Shown in pieces: positions 1-11,240 of a stretch of DNA of 64,000 nt. The translations under genes were made by a program, and so were the position numbers. Within the stretch, counting starts at the first letter, position 1, and each line of letters begins with the position of its first letter. This DNA comes from Nansenia antarctica (taxonomy: Eukaryota > Chordata > Actinopteri > Argentiniformes > Microstomatidae): positions 19,933,868 to 19,997,867 of the forward strand of contig OZ022342.1 in NCBI GenBank assembly GCA_963989245.1, given 5' to 3'. The notes beneath the pieces are model-generated. The model saw only the letters and a list, made by a program, of their open reading frames with translations. It was not told the DNA's origin and ran no database searches.

Positions 1-1942
1 GTGGCTTCCAATTGTAGCACTTAAAGGTTAGCTGTCCAATAAGAATACCTCTATAGTTCAAAATAGCGTTGTCTTCTCACTTCACTGCCTTCACTTTTAA
101 TATAATTGCCTAAGGACAGAGAAAATGCGAGAGTGAGAGAAGAGAGAAGAGATACAGACTCAGTGGTGAACAGAGAGGGCTTTGTGCAGAGGGAAAGAGT
201 GACAAAGATTAAAATGAAGTGAAGTTCTAATGAAACATCTGAGAAGGTGCAAGATGTAAAAGGGCAAAAGAGGAGAAGAAATGTGGTACAGTTGGAAGAA
301 ATGTCTCCTTGTGAGTTTCCTAGAGAAATGGAAGCTAATGGAGAAGGTCATGGCAATTCTCCCTCCATTAGTCTCTCCGCTCATCCTAATTGCTTACCCG
401 AGCCTGAATGATCCCTTTAGACATTGCTGGGGTAATTATTGAAGCTTTAGCAAAGAATAACAACACCCTAACATCTAAATGAATCCATACCCCCTTCATT
501 CATATGTGATCGTATCAGTAATATGATCTATTATGAATATTACGGTTAAGTCTGAAAAAACATTAATTGAGTCAAACATTTAACACATAATGATGAGAAA
601 GTGAATATAAGCGCTGTTTCACTTAGCACAGGAACATTTCAGTTTAACATCAAATCAGCAAAGACCCACAAGTAAGTCCTTGTACCAATAGACAAATATT
701 AATACTCATTTGTGTAATGTGTGCTTCTGTGTGATTCCATATTGAATATGATTATCTAGGATATTATATTTTGTTTTATCTTTCTCTCGGTTATAGTAAA
801 TAGGGTAAATACAATGTGAATGCTTTAGACATGCTGTGACCCAGTTTGGCATAATGTTGAACTTAAATGAGGCAATAGTCATTGTGATCTTATGTGATGT
901 TAGTAAATATAAGAGCAGAGTGGAACATCTCAACACCATTGAGCGCTCATTGCTCAAAGCTCACCCAAGAGCTTTGTGAATGTGTTGCTATAAACAGGAA
1001 TACTGTTTTACCCACATAGGTAGACGTTTAGAAATAAACATTATTTTTGTCTGAATACTCAAATATGTACAAATACGATTTGACAGTATTACTCTACATT
1101 TATTATTCAATTAGAAACCTAATGTTTTGAAATCCAACCCTGATGTGAAATCATGCAACGTTATTATAACACATTTTGCACAATTGGGGAACAGTTATTT
1201 CCTTACTTGTGGCTGGCACCAAACCGATTCACCACATCTTTACATACAATGTGAATGTCCCCCAAAGTACAGTACAGCTGTCACCATGTTTTTTGCCCCA
1301 TGACCCATACTTAAAATCCTGCAGCTTCCCATATTGTATTTGTTGATACTATATCTATCCACTACTGACCCCTTCTCTGTGTTCACTGATGTGTGGTTAA
1401 TGCTCTAAGCTGGTTTGGGTTAATCAACGTTGATAATGACGTCATGTGAATACTTTTCTAGCTTCTGTACTTATGTAGAAAATCTCTGACCATTTATGAA
1501 TAGGTTACCAGAATGTGTAACTCATGAAAAGTCATTTAATGTAGTTACATGTATACATGTATGAATGAGTTATGAACATTTGTAACTGAGCATAATTAAT
1601 GTACCTATAATATCTAAAATAAGGCAGTCCAAGTTAAGTAAGCTCACTGTACATAAGCAATTAGGATCAGTAATAAATGTTCATAGGGGACATCAAGTAA
1701 AGTAATCCAACATTGCAACATTCATAATAAAGAATCTTGGCAAGCAACCTTCCATCCAGTTGTACCTTGGCTACTCCTCTTCTTCTTGGAGAGGAGCATT
1801 GGAGAGGAGCATTACATAAGTCTTGGTAATATTAATATGTTATGTTGTCTTTCATGCCAATACATCAATACAGCTTACCTGATGAAACTGCAAGGTTATA
1901 GTACATGTTTCAAATGGATTATTTTTCTCTGCCCCACCGCAG
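1..1942. other. Unannotated AT-rich intergenic sequence
   Basis: I see no coding region, RNA gene or clear repeat here. Short open frames on both strands have no recognisable domain and no codon bias. The last part, ending in a pyrimidine-rich stretch and CAG at about 1942, can serve as a splice acceptor for the transposase exon that follows. Confidence 0.5.
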
Positions 1943-2901
1943 GCTCTGCAGTGATTACTGACCCCCCATCAGTCCTGGCTCCAGAAGTCAGCCGGTCACA
2001 AGTCCAAGCTGCGACCGCCACTAATACTACAGTCCAGGCTACAGAAGTTGACACTTCCCCAGCCCTGCCTTCTGATCTCTCAGCCATCACAAAACACACC
2101 TTCTGATATCACTGATCCTTCAGTCAGCACACGGTGTCAAGTCCAGATGTTGTTAAGGCCCAAGTCCAGTCTCAAGGTCATACCATGGCCACCGTCCAGA
2201 CTCCAGACATAACTGAGTCTGCAGTCCCAATTACTCATTATGATGTAGGTGACATTCTACAGGGCACTGTGCTCCAGAACAATCTCAGTAACGGTGAAAA
2301 GGCCAAGTATCTGACACAACATTTCACTCACCCACAAAATCAACATTTGTCACCCAGACCATTGTCCGTGGCAAGACGAAACAGATGTCCTGTTATTCCA
2401 GCACTCTTGGCTACAGAAGTACAAGTGGCTAGTGTACAGCCCTTCTGCTGGCGGTGGTCTTTGTAAATATTGCTCTCTAATTGCATCAGCAAAAGACAAA
2501 AGGAAGTATGCAGGAGTGCTTGTAAGTAAGCCACTGGTCACGCTTGTCAAAGCTATTGGGAAAGATGGTATTTTAGAAAAACATCAAGAGCCTCAATTAC
2601 CACAAAGATGCCCTTCAATATGACTTGCTACTGATTCAACATCAATCCCAAGAAGTTCCCTGCCATAATGATAAGCCAGACCAACCAGAATGTGTACCAG
2701 AAGAACATTCCCTTTTTGAAAAGCATTTTAGAAGCTGTTGTCTTGTGTGGGAAACAAAACATGTCACTTCCAGGCCACCGGAATGATCGTACAAGCTTGT
2801 CGTACAACAGGGGAAACTTCCTGGCACTTCTGGATCTGATGGCCAAGCATGATGACATACTCCGAGAACACCTTGAGACAGGAAAGAAGAATGCACAGTA
2901 A
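1943..2901 (+). pseudogene. Broken hAT transposase, TTF zinc finger / DUF4371 (ZMYM1-like) N-terminal half
   Basis: This is a remnant of a hAT-superfamily transposase of the ZMYM1-like type that joins a TTF-type zinc finger to a DUF4371 region. The exon starts after an acceptor (ccccaccgcag). It reads through a Ser/Thr/Val-rich leader, then HYDVGDILQGTVLQNNLS and EKAKYLTQHF, which is the usual linker before the finger. After a shift of frame it gives QHSWLQKYKWLVYSPSAGG and LCKYCSLIA, the TTF finger. After a further shift it gives VVLCGKQNMSLPGHRND and NRGNFLALLDLMAKHDD, which is the DUF4371 start (family pattern FCGRQ..ALRGHRDD). At least two frame changes and an early stop near 2105 show it is dead. 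The catalytic core and dimerisation domain are absent. A Tc1-type end begins directly at the break. Confidence 0.75.
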
Positions 2902-3060
2902 TATACAGTGCATTCGGAAAGTATTCAGACTCCTTCACTTTTTCCACATGTTGTTGTGGTATAGCCTCAATTTAAAATGGATTAAATAAAAAATTACTTG
3001 CCATCAATCCACACACAATACCTCAGAATGACACTTTTATTTTATTTCAGTAAATATTAA
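2902..3060. mobile_element. Tc1/mariner-type terminal fragment
   Basis: The sequence opens with TATACAGTGCATTCGGAAAG and continues with tattcagactccttcac and tttttccacatgttgttg. This closely resembles the terminal inverted repeat of a very common fish Tc1-like element, which inserts at TA. Only one end is present and no transposase is visible. It abuts the broken hAT transposase on the left and L1 ORF1 sequence on the right. Confidence 0.6.
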
Positions 3061-3109
3061 AATTTAAATACAGAAATACCTGTATTGGCACCATACCTGC
3101 TGAGATAAA

Positions 3110-3870
3110 TGGTATCCGATCAGATGTGAAGACAGTTAAACAACAGAGAGTTAAACAGCTTCCAAGACGCCTTTTCCAACGAACTGAGGGAAGATTTGGC
3201 AAGTTTTAGAGAGGGCGTCAATCGCAAGTTAACTGAAATTGCCACCGACCTGAAGGATACGGTGGGATGAGTGGGAGGAGACGGAACAGCAGGTGGCATA
3301 TATGGAGGAGTGGAGCACCGAAGCTGGAGAAGCACTACGCCAAGCCTTAGATACCCAGGAAAAGCTTCCTGACCTCAAGGAATGCTCCTGAAGAAACAAC
3401 ATACGCCTATACAGTGTCCCTGAGGGTGCCGAAGGAGACAACATGGAGGAGTTCATTGGTGATTTTATCAAGGCGGAGTTGGCCCTCACCGATACTGAAC
3501 TTGGCATACAGCGCTGCCACAGGGCGCTTGGCTAAAAGCCATTGCAAGGTGCTAACCTCCGGTCTATCGTGATTTACTTTCTCCAATACATATATAAGGT
3601 TGCTCTGCATGGAGGAAGAGAAAAGTTCACCTGGACGGGAAGAGAGTGTACTTCGACCAAGATTCCCCCACGGAGACACCAAAAAAGAGGATGGCATACG
3701 ACCCTATCAGAAAACTACTGAAGGAAAAGGGACTCCGCTTCCAGACACCACCGCTAGCAAAACTCCACGTATTCTATGACAGTGGCCCCAACACCTACAA
3801 CAGCGCAGCAGAGGCTGTGGAAGACTTGAGAAAGAGGGGGGCTGGTCGCCAAGGGCAACGGTGATGAGGG
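3110..3870 (+). pseudogene. L1/Tx1-type LINE ORF1 protein remnant
   Basis: This is a decayed first ORF of an L1-like LINE, encoding the RNA-binding coat protein of the retrotransposon particle. In order it shows a helical segment (ELREDLASFREGVNRKLTE), an RRM-like part (RRNNIRLYSVPEGAEGDN, then LGIQRCHRALG) and a C-terminal domain (VYFDQDSPTETPKKR, RFQTPPLAKLHVFY, YNSAAEAVEDLRKRG). The last 72 codons (3646-3864) are open; earlier parts need several frame changes and contain stops. It belongs to the same kind of LINE as the ORF2 fragment at 4.4-5.4 kb, but an unrelated LINE piece lies between them. Confidence 0.7.
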
Positions 3871-4190
3871 ACCAGCCACCTCAGCAACCTTGGAGAGGCT
3901 GAACAAGATCTCCTGGGAGACGGCGAGGGGGAAAATGTCCCGGAACCGAGATTCGCACTGGGAGAGAACAAGGCAAAGGCTCTGGGAATTCCATTGTGAC
4001 ACCGGAGATAATGCAAGATGTCGTTTTAGAGCAAAATACATTTTAAATATGACTGGACTACACAAATAGACAGAGTGATAGTAGCCTATAATTGTCATAA
4101 CTGGAAAATGTTCACCCAGGGACTGCAGAGATTATGTTTAACTGTCACACTAGGAGTTTGATTTGTTACTAATCATATTATTAACTGGGA
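3871..4190. other. LINE inter-ORF or 3' sequence
   Basis: No coding signal. The position between ORF1 and ORF2 remnants suggests this is the decayed inter-ORF spacer of the L1-like element, but nothing in the sequence proves it. Confidence 0.35.
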
Positions 4191-4193
4191 TGT

Positions 4194-4396
4194 TAATTCC
4201 TACTGCCTACCTGCAGACAATGGTCACCCTCCAAACTTCAGCAGGTTTACTCCGCTCCTCCACCTATGCTGGCCGACTGGCCCCACCACCTCTATGCCAA
4301 TGCTGCGGTCACGTCTCTTCACTACACTCGCTCCCCGCTGGTGGAATGCGCTTCCCACTGCTGTCAGAACTGCAGAGTCACTCCCCATCTTCTCTC
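4194..4396 (+). pseudogene. LINE C-terminal fragment (L2-like / APRLWNSLP type)
   Basis: One frame reads LRSRLFTTLAPRWWNALPTA followed by VRTAESLPIF. This matches the short conserved C-terminal block (APRLWNxLPxxIRxxxSLxxFK) that ends many fish L2/CR1-like LINE proteins. Only this block is left. It sits between the L1 ORF1 and ORF2 remnants, as if inserted there. Confidence 0.5.
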
Positions 4397-4543
4397 CATA
4401 TTGCTTGATCTCATCCAATACAGGCTTTAAGAGCTTCCAATATCTTATTGATAATCACAACATTATATCATTACATCATATTGCTTGATCTCATCCAATA
4501 CAGGCTTGAAGAGCTTCCAATATCTTATTGATAATCACAACCT
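4397..4543. repeat. 80-bp tandem duplication
   Basis: The stretch starting catattgcttgatctcatc occurs at 4397 and again at 4477, with only a few differences over the about 65 bases compared. Both copies encode the same L1 ORF2 segment (SNTGxKSFQYLIDNHN), so the duplication lies at the edge of the ORF2 fragment. Confidence 0.75.
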
Positions 4544-5370
4544 AGAGAAACAGGATTTCTACAGGTATTTACAGCTGAGGCATCACTTTGAGAGGAATAT
4601 AAATAATAATGAGGTTACTGAAATGAGTCTCATCAACATTTTTATGGATGCGTATAAGGGCAACACCCATAAGAAACTGGTGTCAAGAATTTGCTCAAGT
4701 ATACAATCCACCAAGAACCACTCCACCTTATATGTTAGAGATAAGTGAGAGAAAGAAACAAACATAATCATAACTGAGGAAGAATGGTTGAACATGTGTA
4801 AAATACTATCCACCACCTCCAGCTCTGGACAATGGAGATAATTTTCATAGAAGAACATTACTTGGTTTTTTATTACTCCAAAGATAAAATACTTTCAGAG
4901 CTGGGAATTGCTGGAGAGAGTGTAACAATTCTATGGCTGATTCCTTTCACTTTTTGGGGGGATGTCCAGAAATCCAACCCTATTGGCTATAGTATCAGAC
5001 ATACATTTGATAATGGGACTTGAGAGTAGTTTCGATACTGTATATCTGGGTAATATACAGATCACATTTAATACTCAAATACCTCCTTAAAATATTAATG
5101 GTAGCTAGCAAAAAAGCAATAACCAAGAAATGGTTGAATAAGGATCCTCCAACAAAAGGAGAGTGGATAACAATAGTACAGGGAATGTTTGATATGGAGA
5201 GTCTCCTCACCTTCTCTTTGAGACTGTATTGATCAATTCTGGAGGTATTGGTGGAAATGGTTATTATACAGGAAGGTGGATATTGCTTCTTTTTCCCCTC
5301 ACTTAATATGGGTGGTTTATCTGTATTATCACATGCAAATGGTCTCTGTATGTTTTTATCATATATATTT
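4480..5370 (+). pseudogene. L1/Tx1-type LINE ORF2 C-terminal region
   Basis: This is the decayed end of an L1-like ORF2 polyprotein, downstream of the reverse transcriptase. Recognisable blocks in order are FYRYLQLRHHFERNI, LINIFMDAYKG, KKLVSRICSSI and, near the end, MVASKKAITKKWLNKDPPT plus MESLLTFSLRLY. The AITKKWL..DPP and tail blocks are hallmarks of fish L1-like ORF2 proteins. Frame changes and stops occur near 4748, 4830 and 5023. No catalytic domain is present. The element is on the same strand as the ORF1 remnant upstream and probably belonged to the same type of insertion. Confidence 0.7.
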
Positions 5371-5379
5371 ATTTTTAAA

Positions 5380-5422
5380 TTTGTATTCTTATTCTTATTC
5401 TTATTCTTATTATAATTATTTA
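5380..5422. repeat. (TTCTTA)n short tandem repeat
   Basis: Several copies of attcttattctt in a row; likely the tail of the preceding LINE. Confidence 0.7.
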
Positions 5423-5462
5423 TTTACTTTGTGATTTTCACCAGTTTGTCACCAGTAAAGGG

Positions 5463-5703
5463 TAGTGCGGACAGCTGAGAAGATCAGCGGATGTAAGCTT
5501 CCCTCCATCCACGACACCTACAAGGACCAGTGTGTCAGAAAGGCCCTCAGGATTATTAGGGACCCCAGCCACCCCAATCAGAAACTGTTCGAGCTATTGC
5601 CGTCGGGGTACCGAAGCCTCTGGGCTAAAACCCAGAGGCTGACAAACAGCTATTTCCCCCAAGCAATCAGGCTTCTAGAGAACTACACTGGAAGAATATA
5701 AAA
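5463..5703 (+). pseudogene. LINE ORF C-terminal fragment (RTAEKISGCKLPS type)
   Basis: An open frame of about 79 codons reads VVRTAEKISGCKLPSIHDTY, then RKALRIIRDPSHPNQKLFEL and LPSGYRSLWAKTQRL, ending in a stop at 5703. This Cys/Pro/Ser block with DPSHP and LPSGxR is the well-known C-terminal end of fish non-LTR retrotransposon polyproteins that follows the reverse transcriptase. The first codons run in from upstream without an ATG, consistent with a 5'-truncated insertion. About 190 bases of AT-rich 3' UTR follow. Confidence 0.65.
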
Positions 5704-6420
5704 GACTGCCACCCCTAACCAATCCCACGCATTCTATAAAACTGTACATATTACAGTACATTATATATCATACATAACTACTGCACACTACTGAATTACT
5801 CGTATACCATTGGACTAATTTACTACCGTACTGTATTTTATTATTGCATTTCATATCATCGTACTTTGCACAGCATTTTTGCACTATTGAAGCCACTGTA
5901 AAACCATCACTTTATTACTTAAGCAATGTAGGGTTACTTATTTGACATACTTACATTACTTATGTAGCTATTTGTTTCGACGTTTCTGTCAAATGCTTGT
6001 AGTGTTGCGCATGCGCGTCTGTGTATAAGCTGGTTCACAGAAAATGAGAATAGAGAATCAACAAAAGTTGATTGACACACTGACCAATCACAAAACTGTT
6101 AGCAAGCCTGTGGTGTTGAGGGCGTGTCAGAACCACAGCAGCCCTGAAGATCGTTTGTCTGTCAAGATTGCAGTGTGATCACGAATCGAACAAGGTCCAA
6201 CTGGAACACTGTAACATATTATGAATCGGACCAGTCTGTATCTTGTACGTAATAGTTATGTCTATGTAGATGGGTCTGTCAACCTGACATTATAATACTG
6301 AACTGTTGGAATTCAATAGCCAAGATAACATGAAGTCATTATTGTGGTGATGTGTTTTCCCCACACACACATTTCATCACAGATGGACCGTTAGATAGTC
6401 TGGCACTTACACACAACATC
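5704..6420. other. LINE 3' UTR and plain intergenic sequence
   Basis: The first 190 bases look like the untranslated tail of the LINE fragment before it. The rest shows no gene or repeat I recognise. Confidence 0.4.
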
Positions 6421-6455
6421 CTGTACTACACCACATTATAGTCAAACAAACACGC

Positions 6456-6458
6456 CCA

Positions 6459-6502
<44 letters not shown>
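6456..6502. repeat. (CA)n microsatellite
   Basis: About 20 CA dinucleotides in a row after a degenerate acaaacac start. Confidence 0.95.
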
Positions 6503-6506
<4 letters not shown>

Positions 6507-7261
6507 ATCTCACATTCCTGTATAGCAGGTTGGTGATGAAGTGCTTTATAAACCACTGGCATAGTCCACACTCATGGCACTCGCTCTAATTGGTATCTTT
6601 AATGCATCCACACTGTTCCATATTTATTGAAGAAAGGTAGCATTGGTAACAAAAATAATGGTTGATATGGTAATATCTTTGCTCAAGATTGGTGTCAATA
6701 GGCTGCAAAAACATATTTGATTCTTTGAGCACAATCATGTACTGAGCCCTGCACAAAGTATCATTGAATGAGCTGTCTCTAGACTTCTCAGAGTTAGCCA
6801 CTGGCACAAACATCTGCATCTGAGAGAGAGAGAGAAAGGGTCAAAGAGGATGAATCTGTGTTTATAATGTACAATGGAAGGACTGTAGTGGCCCTATCTG
6901 TTGAGGCTGTGAATGAGTGTGTGTGTGTGTGTGTGTTTTGTGTGTTTTGTGGTGACCACCATGTAGGACCAGGTAAATACACACCACCCAGGCAGGAGAC
7001 GACACGGAGTGAGAGTTCAGCCCACAAGGCGTATATAATTAGAAAAAAGGAATGTCAATTAAAGAAGGAGTTGTCCTACTTAAACTCGTCTCCTAGCGTC
7101 TAACGTAGAACGAACCGGGGTTCGGGGTAGAGGGGGGATGGTCGCTCCACTAGTGGCGGGCGGGCTCGCTGTCTCCTGGCCGCGTCGCAGGTGTGCTTCA
7201 TTGTTGAAACGAGCCCGCGCTTCGTTTCCCACAGAGCTCCACCTGATGGCGTGATGCGCGT

Positions 7262-7429
7262 CAGCCGGGTGTGTCTGATGTAGACCCCTTCAGCCAGGTG
7301 TGTCTGATGTAGACCCCTTCAGCCAGGTGTCTGATGTAGACCCCTTCAGCCGGGTGTGTCTGATGTAGACCCTTTCAGCCGGGTGTGTCTGATGTAGACC
7401 CCTTCAGCCAGGTGTGTCTGATGTATGAC
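7262..7429. repeat. 29-bp minisatellite, about six copies
   Basis: The unit cagccgggtgtgtctgatgt plus agacccctt is repeated head to tail about six times. Units differ mainly at one A/G position (ccagg or ccggg), and one copy is 2 bases shorter. The last copy runs straight into a TIR element. Confidence 0.9.
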
Positions 7430-7431
7430 CA

Positions 7432-7726
7432 TTTGCTCATATCTTTCCCGGCTTCCGCTGCACAAAAACTTGAAAATGAAACCGGTTGTTATCATGTTAT
7501 CCATGGTTACATCCGTAAACAGTGTGCTGCGCGTGACATCCTGACATCATTGTTATTGTCCTTCTGCACATGCAGGTCTGTTCAGGGCCGTGGAATGTTC
7601 ACACGGGAGTCAATGTAGGTCAAATATAGGTCACATTTAAAAAGTAATGTGAACTGCCAAACAAAAAATTCGGATCTGTGTAAAAAATCGTAATTGAGCA
7701 TCAAGACCTGCCGTGTGAACGAAGCC
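7432..7726 (-). mobile_element. Partial TIR DNA transposon, same family as 46007-46815
   Basis: The right end (cgtgtgaacgaagcc) is the inverted form of the 46-kb terminal repeat ggctacgttcacac, followed inward by the same tcaagacctg/caggtcttga block. Its inner edge (tttgctcatatcttt, cggcttccgctgcac) matches 46.47-46.50 kb in reverse. The other terminus is missing, cut off at the minisatellite. Confidence 0.7.
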
Positions 7727-7829
7727 TACTCTGCTCCTTTGTTGGTGCGGCCTCTGGCCATGGTTCTGAAAGACAGGTTTACCTGGGCCTGCGTGCGGGT
7801 CACCACAGTGTGTAAAATTATTATTATTT

Positions 7830-9250
7830 TTATTTGTGTCTGAGTGTGTGGGGGTGTGAAAGAGGCATTGGAGCATACTGTATTAAATGGCAAACAGGCA
7901 AAGAGGCAGTGGAAGATTGGAATGCACATTTCGTTTGTATTGTTGTGCCTCATGGTCAATTTGAAAACACATAGCCAAACAATCCCGTAGGTAGAACCGT
8001 TATCACTTTGTATATCTGACAGAAACATTTGCATTTTATTCTCAGCCAAGTGTTATAGTCATGCAATGTTAATGTACTTCTCAGAAAACAAGTGAGATCA
8101 CTCTATGCATAAACCATGTGGATATAATTGATGTGTTTTGTTGTGAATTGAATCTAATCTCATCTGTAAATGTTAGATCACCCATAGTCGCTGTTGCAAC
8201 TTCACTCATCACTCATATAACACATTGTTACTCAGGTTTTTCCCCTCTTCACACTGCCATCTATCTCTCACAGATAAACACATATTCACCACAGTACTTT
8301 AGTATGGGAAGGGAAACAACATCTCCAGCCACCTGACATGCATCACCTACCTGACATGCATCACTTTGAACAGAGATTTTAGTAATATTCAAGAATGCCC
8401 CTTACTCAGACTTTCATGCCAAATACATCATTCATTTGATGAAAGTACAACAAAAGCTACTTATGGAATATTTGCAATATTAATGGTACAAGTTCAAAAA
8501 GGGTGTGAATGGGGATGAAGAAGATAACATTTTACTTTGGTATTCTAAGTGGATTGCTGAGGAAATGACATAAAGGTCTATCTCATGTTACTTTGAGATA
8601 GTGCGCCCTTTTTTCCCAGCGCTGCATGGACCAACCTGGCGCATGTATTTTTAGACTCTTTTGTGAGGACTAACAGGCGTGCACTCTTATGACAGAAATG
8701 CCACAGTATTGCTCTCTGATTGTCTTTGTCTTTCACTCAAGAATGCCATCACAAGTTGAATGTCTTAGATTAGCATGGTTGATCGCTTTTTGAAGCCTAA
8801 TTAGACTCAAATCAAGACCAGATTGTGAATGTGGAAACGACAGCAATTAAGCAATATTTAATGAAAAACACTAATCACCATCTGCCTACCATGGCCTTCA
8901 AAACAGGCTTTAAACAAAGCTTTTCAAACAACAGTAATAGTTTAAGCCACAAAAGATTTCTGTCACGATTGAATTGGAGGAGTGTGATTACATACCACAG
9001 CAATTATTATGGAAAGATGACTGTACAAACAGCATATACTGTAAGTCCTTTGTCACTAACTTGAGTGCAAACCTGCCAAGTGTATTTTCGATTTTTGAAA
9101 TTGCTCCAGCCTCTTCTTCCTCTGGGTATTTCACACACTGCTCCTCCCTCCCAAAACAAACTTGTTGTGCTTTGGTTTATAAGATTACCTGAGCTCCTAG
9201 GTGCTATAACCTAGGTGGTGTTGTAGAGCAACTAGCCCGCCTGACACTAG
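7830..9250. other. Unannotated sequence
   Basis: I see no gene, RNA or clear repeat. Open frames on both strands are short and have no recognisable domain. Confidence 0.5.
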
Positions 9251-9254
9251 GTGC

Positions 9255-9365
9255 GTTTCCATAAAACATCTGATTCACATTTTGAGGTGATTTGCATCAG
9301 TTTGAGATGATTTGCATGAGAAATGGTATGGAATTGTATGGATTTGCATCAAGTTTTATGGAAAC
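9255..9365. mobile_element. Hairpin end or small MITE with 13-bp perfect inverted repeat
   Basis: GTTTCCATAAAAC at 9255 is matched exactly in reverse by GTTTTATGGAAAC at 9353, with repeated gatttgcat motifs between. It may be the terminal region of the Harbinger element that follows, or a separate MITE next to it. I found no matching end beyond 13.1 kb. Confidence 0.5.
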
Positions 9366-9470
9366 AGGTCATTCTAATAAACTCTGACACAGCGAATTTC
9401 AACTCATGTGACTCACCTGTTTCTGCGTCTTCCCGGCTATTCCCTTACGCGTGAAGAACAATAGAACAAC

Positions 9471-10755
9471 ATGGCTGCTAACAGTAGACAACTTTGGACC
9501 GATGAGGTCAAAAAATTCCTCGACCTTGTTCACGAAAGGAATGTGACCGCTATATTAGATGGCAAACAACAACAAAATGCCACAATATATCAGGACTTCA
9601 GTAGTGAGATGCTCAATAGGGGAATTGACAAAGCCTGGAGTCTGAAGCAGCGGTACATGTCGGAGAAAAGGAATAATGTCTCGAAGCAGTGCTGGCGGCA
9701 AAAGAACCAATACTTTTTAAAATATTTCAACGACATGGAGAGAATTCTCGGCCAGAGGCCCATTGAATTGACATTTTTGGACTCAACTATCAACAGCTCA
9801 GGTTAGTATCACGTTATTAAAACATTAAATTATTGTTGAACATTTAAAGAGAAAATGTAGGCTAGCTACCCTATGTTAGCATGTTTTCATGTCTAAGTGA
9901 CTAATGGGGACATTATTTGAAATATGGAATCTTATGTAAAGTTTACTATGTAAATGATTTTGTTTTGTTCTTTATTGATCTTTGTTTTAATATTTATTGA
10001 TCTCTTTATTTTGTTCTGTCATTTTAATATTTTTCGTTGATTTATTTTTTAATTAACTGTTAATCAAATTCTATGATCAAGGGAGACGCTCGATAAGCCC
10101 CTAGGGGTTTCTTGTCTTCCTTGCACCTACTCTATGATGTATTACGGTTATTGTATGTATGATTTTTTTTTGTTACTGTGTGCTAAATAAATAAATAAAT
10201 AAATACAATTAAAATAGATCCACCACTGAATAAGAGTGCTTCACCCGATGGACCTGAAGCAGACAAAAATATGGACAACGATGTGGGCAACATTATTCAT
10301 ACGGTACTGTATAGCCCTTATTCACAGCTTATTGACAGGTATAGCTCCTCTATCTGCTTACTGTTCAAAAATGTTGTACGCTACTAAAGCTTATCCTCAA
10401 CAACTACAGTGATATACATTTGCAGGTCTAGGTTGAGATAACATCTTTACATGAGTCCTAGAACTACTATAGGAGGGGAAGGGAACTTTTGAGAAATAAA
10501 TGAGAAATATACTGACAACTTTTTCCTTTTAAATAGAAGAGTCATCTGAGTAACCAAAGGGTGAATCCCACCCAGAACCCAGAACCCAGAACCCAGAATC
10601 CAGAACCCCATCCCGAGAGGTCAGCAGCACCACCAAGGAGGCAAAGATTCTGGACACATTACTCTCAAAACGTCTGGTCTACCACAAGACCAGACGACAA
10701 TTACATCTTCAATGCCCTCCTGAGAAAACAGCAGGAGCAGGCAGAGAAAGACTAG
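9471..10755 (+). CDS. PIF/Harbinger Myb/SANT-like DNA-binding protein, three exons
   Basis: This is the accessory protein gene of a PIF/Harbinger transposon; in that superfamily the Myb/SANT-like protein brings the transposase to DNA and the nucleus. Proposed exons are 9471-9801, 10218-10303 and 10537-10755, with donor GTTAGT and GTACTG and acceptors aaaatag and aaatag. Phases join cleanly (split Asp codon at the first junction, phase 0 at the second), giving about 211 residues. Residues 1-95 form the trihelix (RQLWTDEVKKFLDLV, KQRYMSEKRN, YFNDMERILGQRP). A Pro-rich linker with a PEPRTQNPEP repeat follows, then RPDDNYIFNALLRKQQEQ. A TAG ends it at 10755, but the same frame continues with ISDVLGQALQCFESY, so the stop is probably premature. 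The transposase gene converges from the other strand. Confidence 0.7.
10040..10205. repeat. Retroposon 3' tail inside the first Myb intron
   Basis: A compact block ending in (AAAT)n, with gataagcccctaggggtttc upstream, looks like a short retroposon tail. It lies wholly inside the intron, so it does not disturb the gene. Confidence 0.4.
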
Positions 10756-11059
10756 GAAACCATACAGTCCATCTCAGATGTTCTGGGTCAAGCATTGCAG
10801 TGCTTTGAGAGCTATACAAAGGCATCAGAGAGACAGGCACGTGCACGTGCAAATAGCTCAGTCCTTCCAAACACCCTCATTTTCCTCACACAACCAATGG
10901 CCAGCGACGTCCTACAACCAACAATGGTCTCCTTCCCACCAGAGCCACCACCAGTCTCCCTCCCACCAGCCTCCCTCAGCCAGTCTCCCTCCCCTCACAA
11001 CCAACGACCTCTGCTGATACACAGGATTGCAGCATGTCATATTTAAATAGTTGAAATAG

Positions 11060-11240
11060 GCAACATTAAAGAAGACACACAGGAGAGGCGCCATACCACT
11101 GCTCCCAGTGCGGGAAGAAATTTAGCCGCTAGGACACCTGATGGAACATCAGAGAATACACAGAGGCCATACCACTGTTCCCAGTGTGGGAAGAAATGTA
11201 CTTCTAGTTTTACTAGTTTGAGGAGGGGTGAGGAGAGAGG
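11060..11240 (+). pseudogene. C2H2 zinc-finger gene fragment
   Basis: One frame reads HTGEAPYHCSQCGKKFSR then a stop, which is a classic C2H2 linker and half-finger. About 60 bases later the same block recurs out of frame (RPYHCSQCGKKC), missing the histidine half. These are two degraded fingers of a KRAB/C2H2-type array, with no start, no complete finger and no other exon. The fragment lies between the Myb-like and transposase genes of the Harbinger element and may be captured host sequence. Confidence 0.65.
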
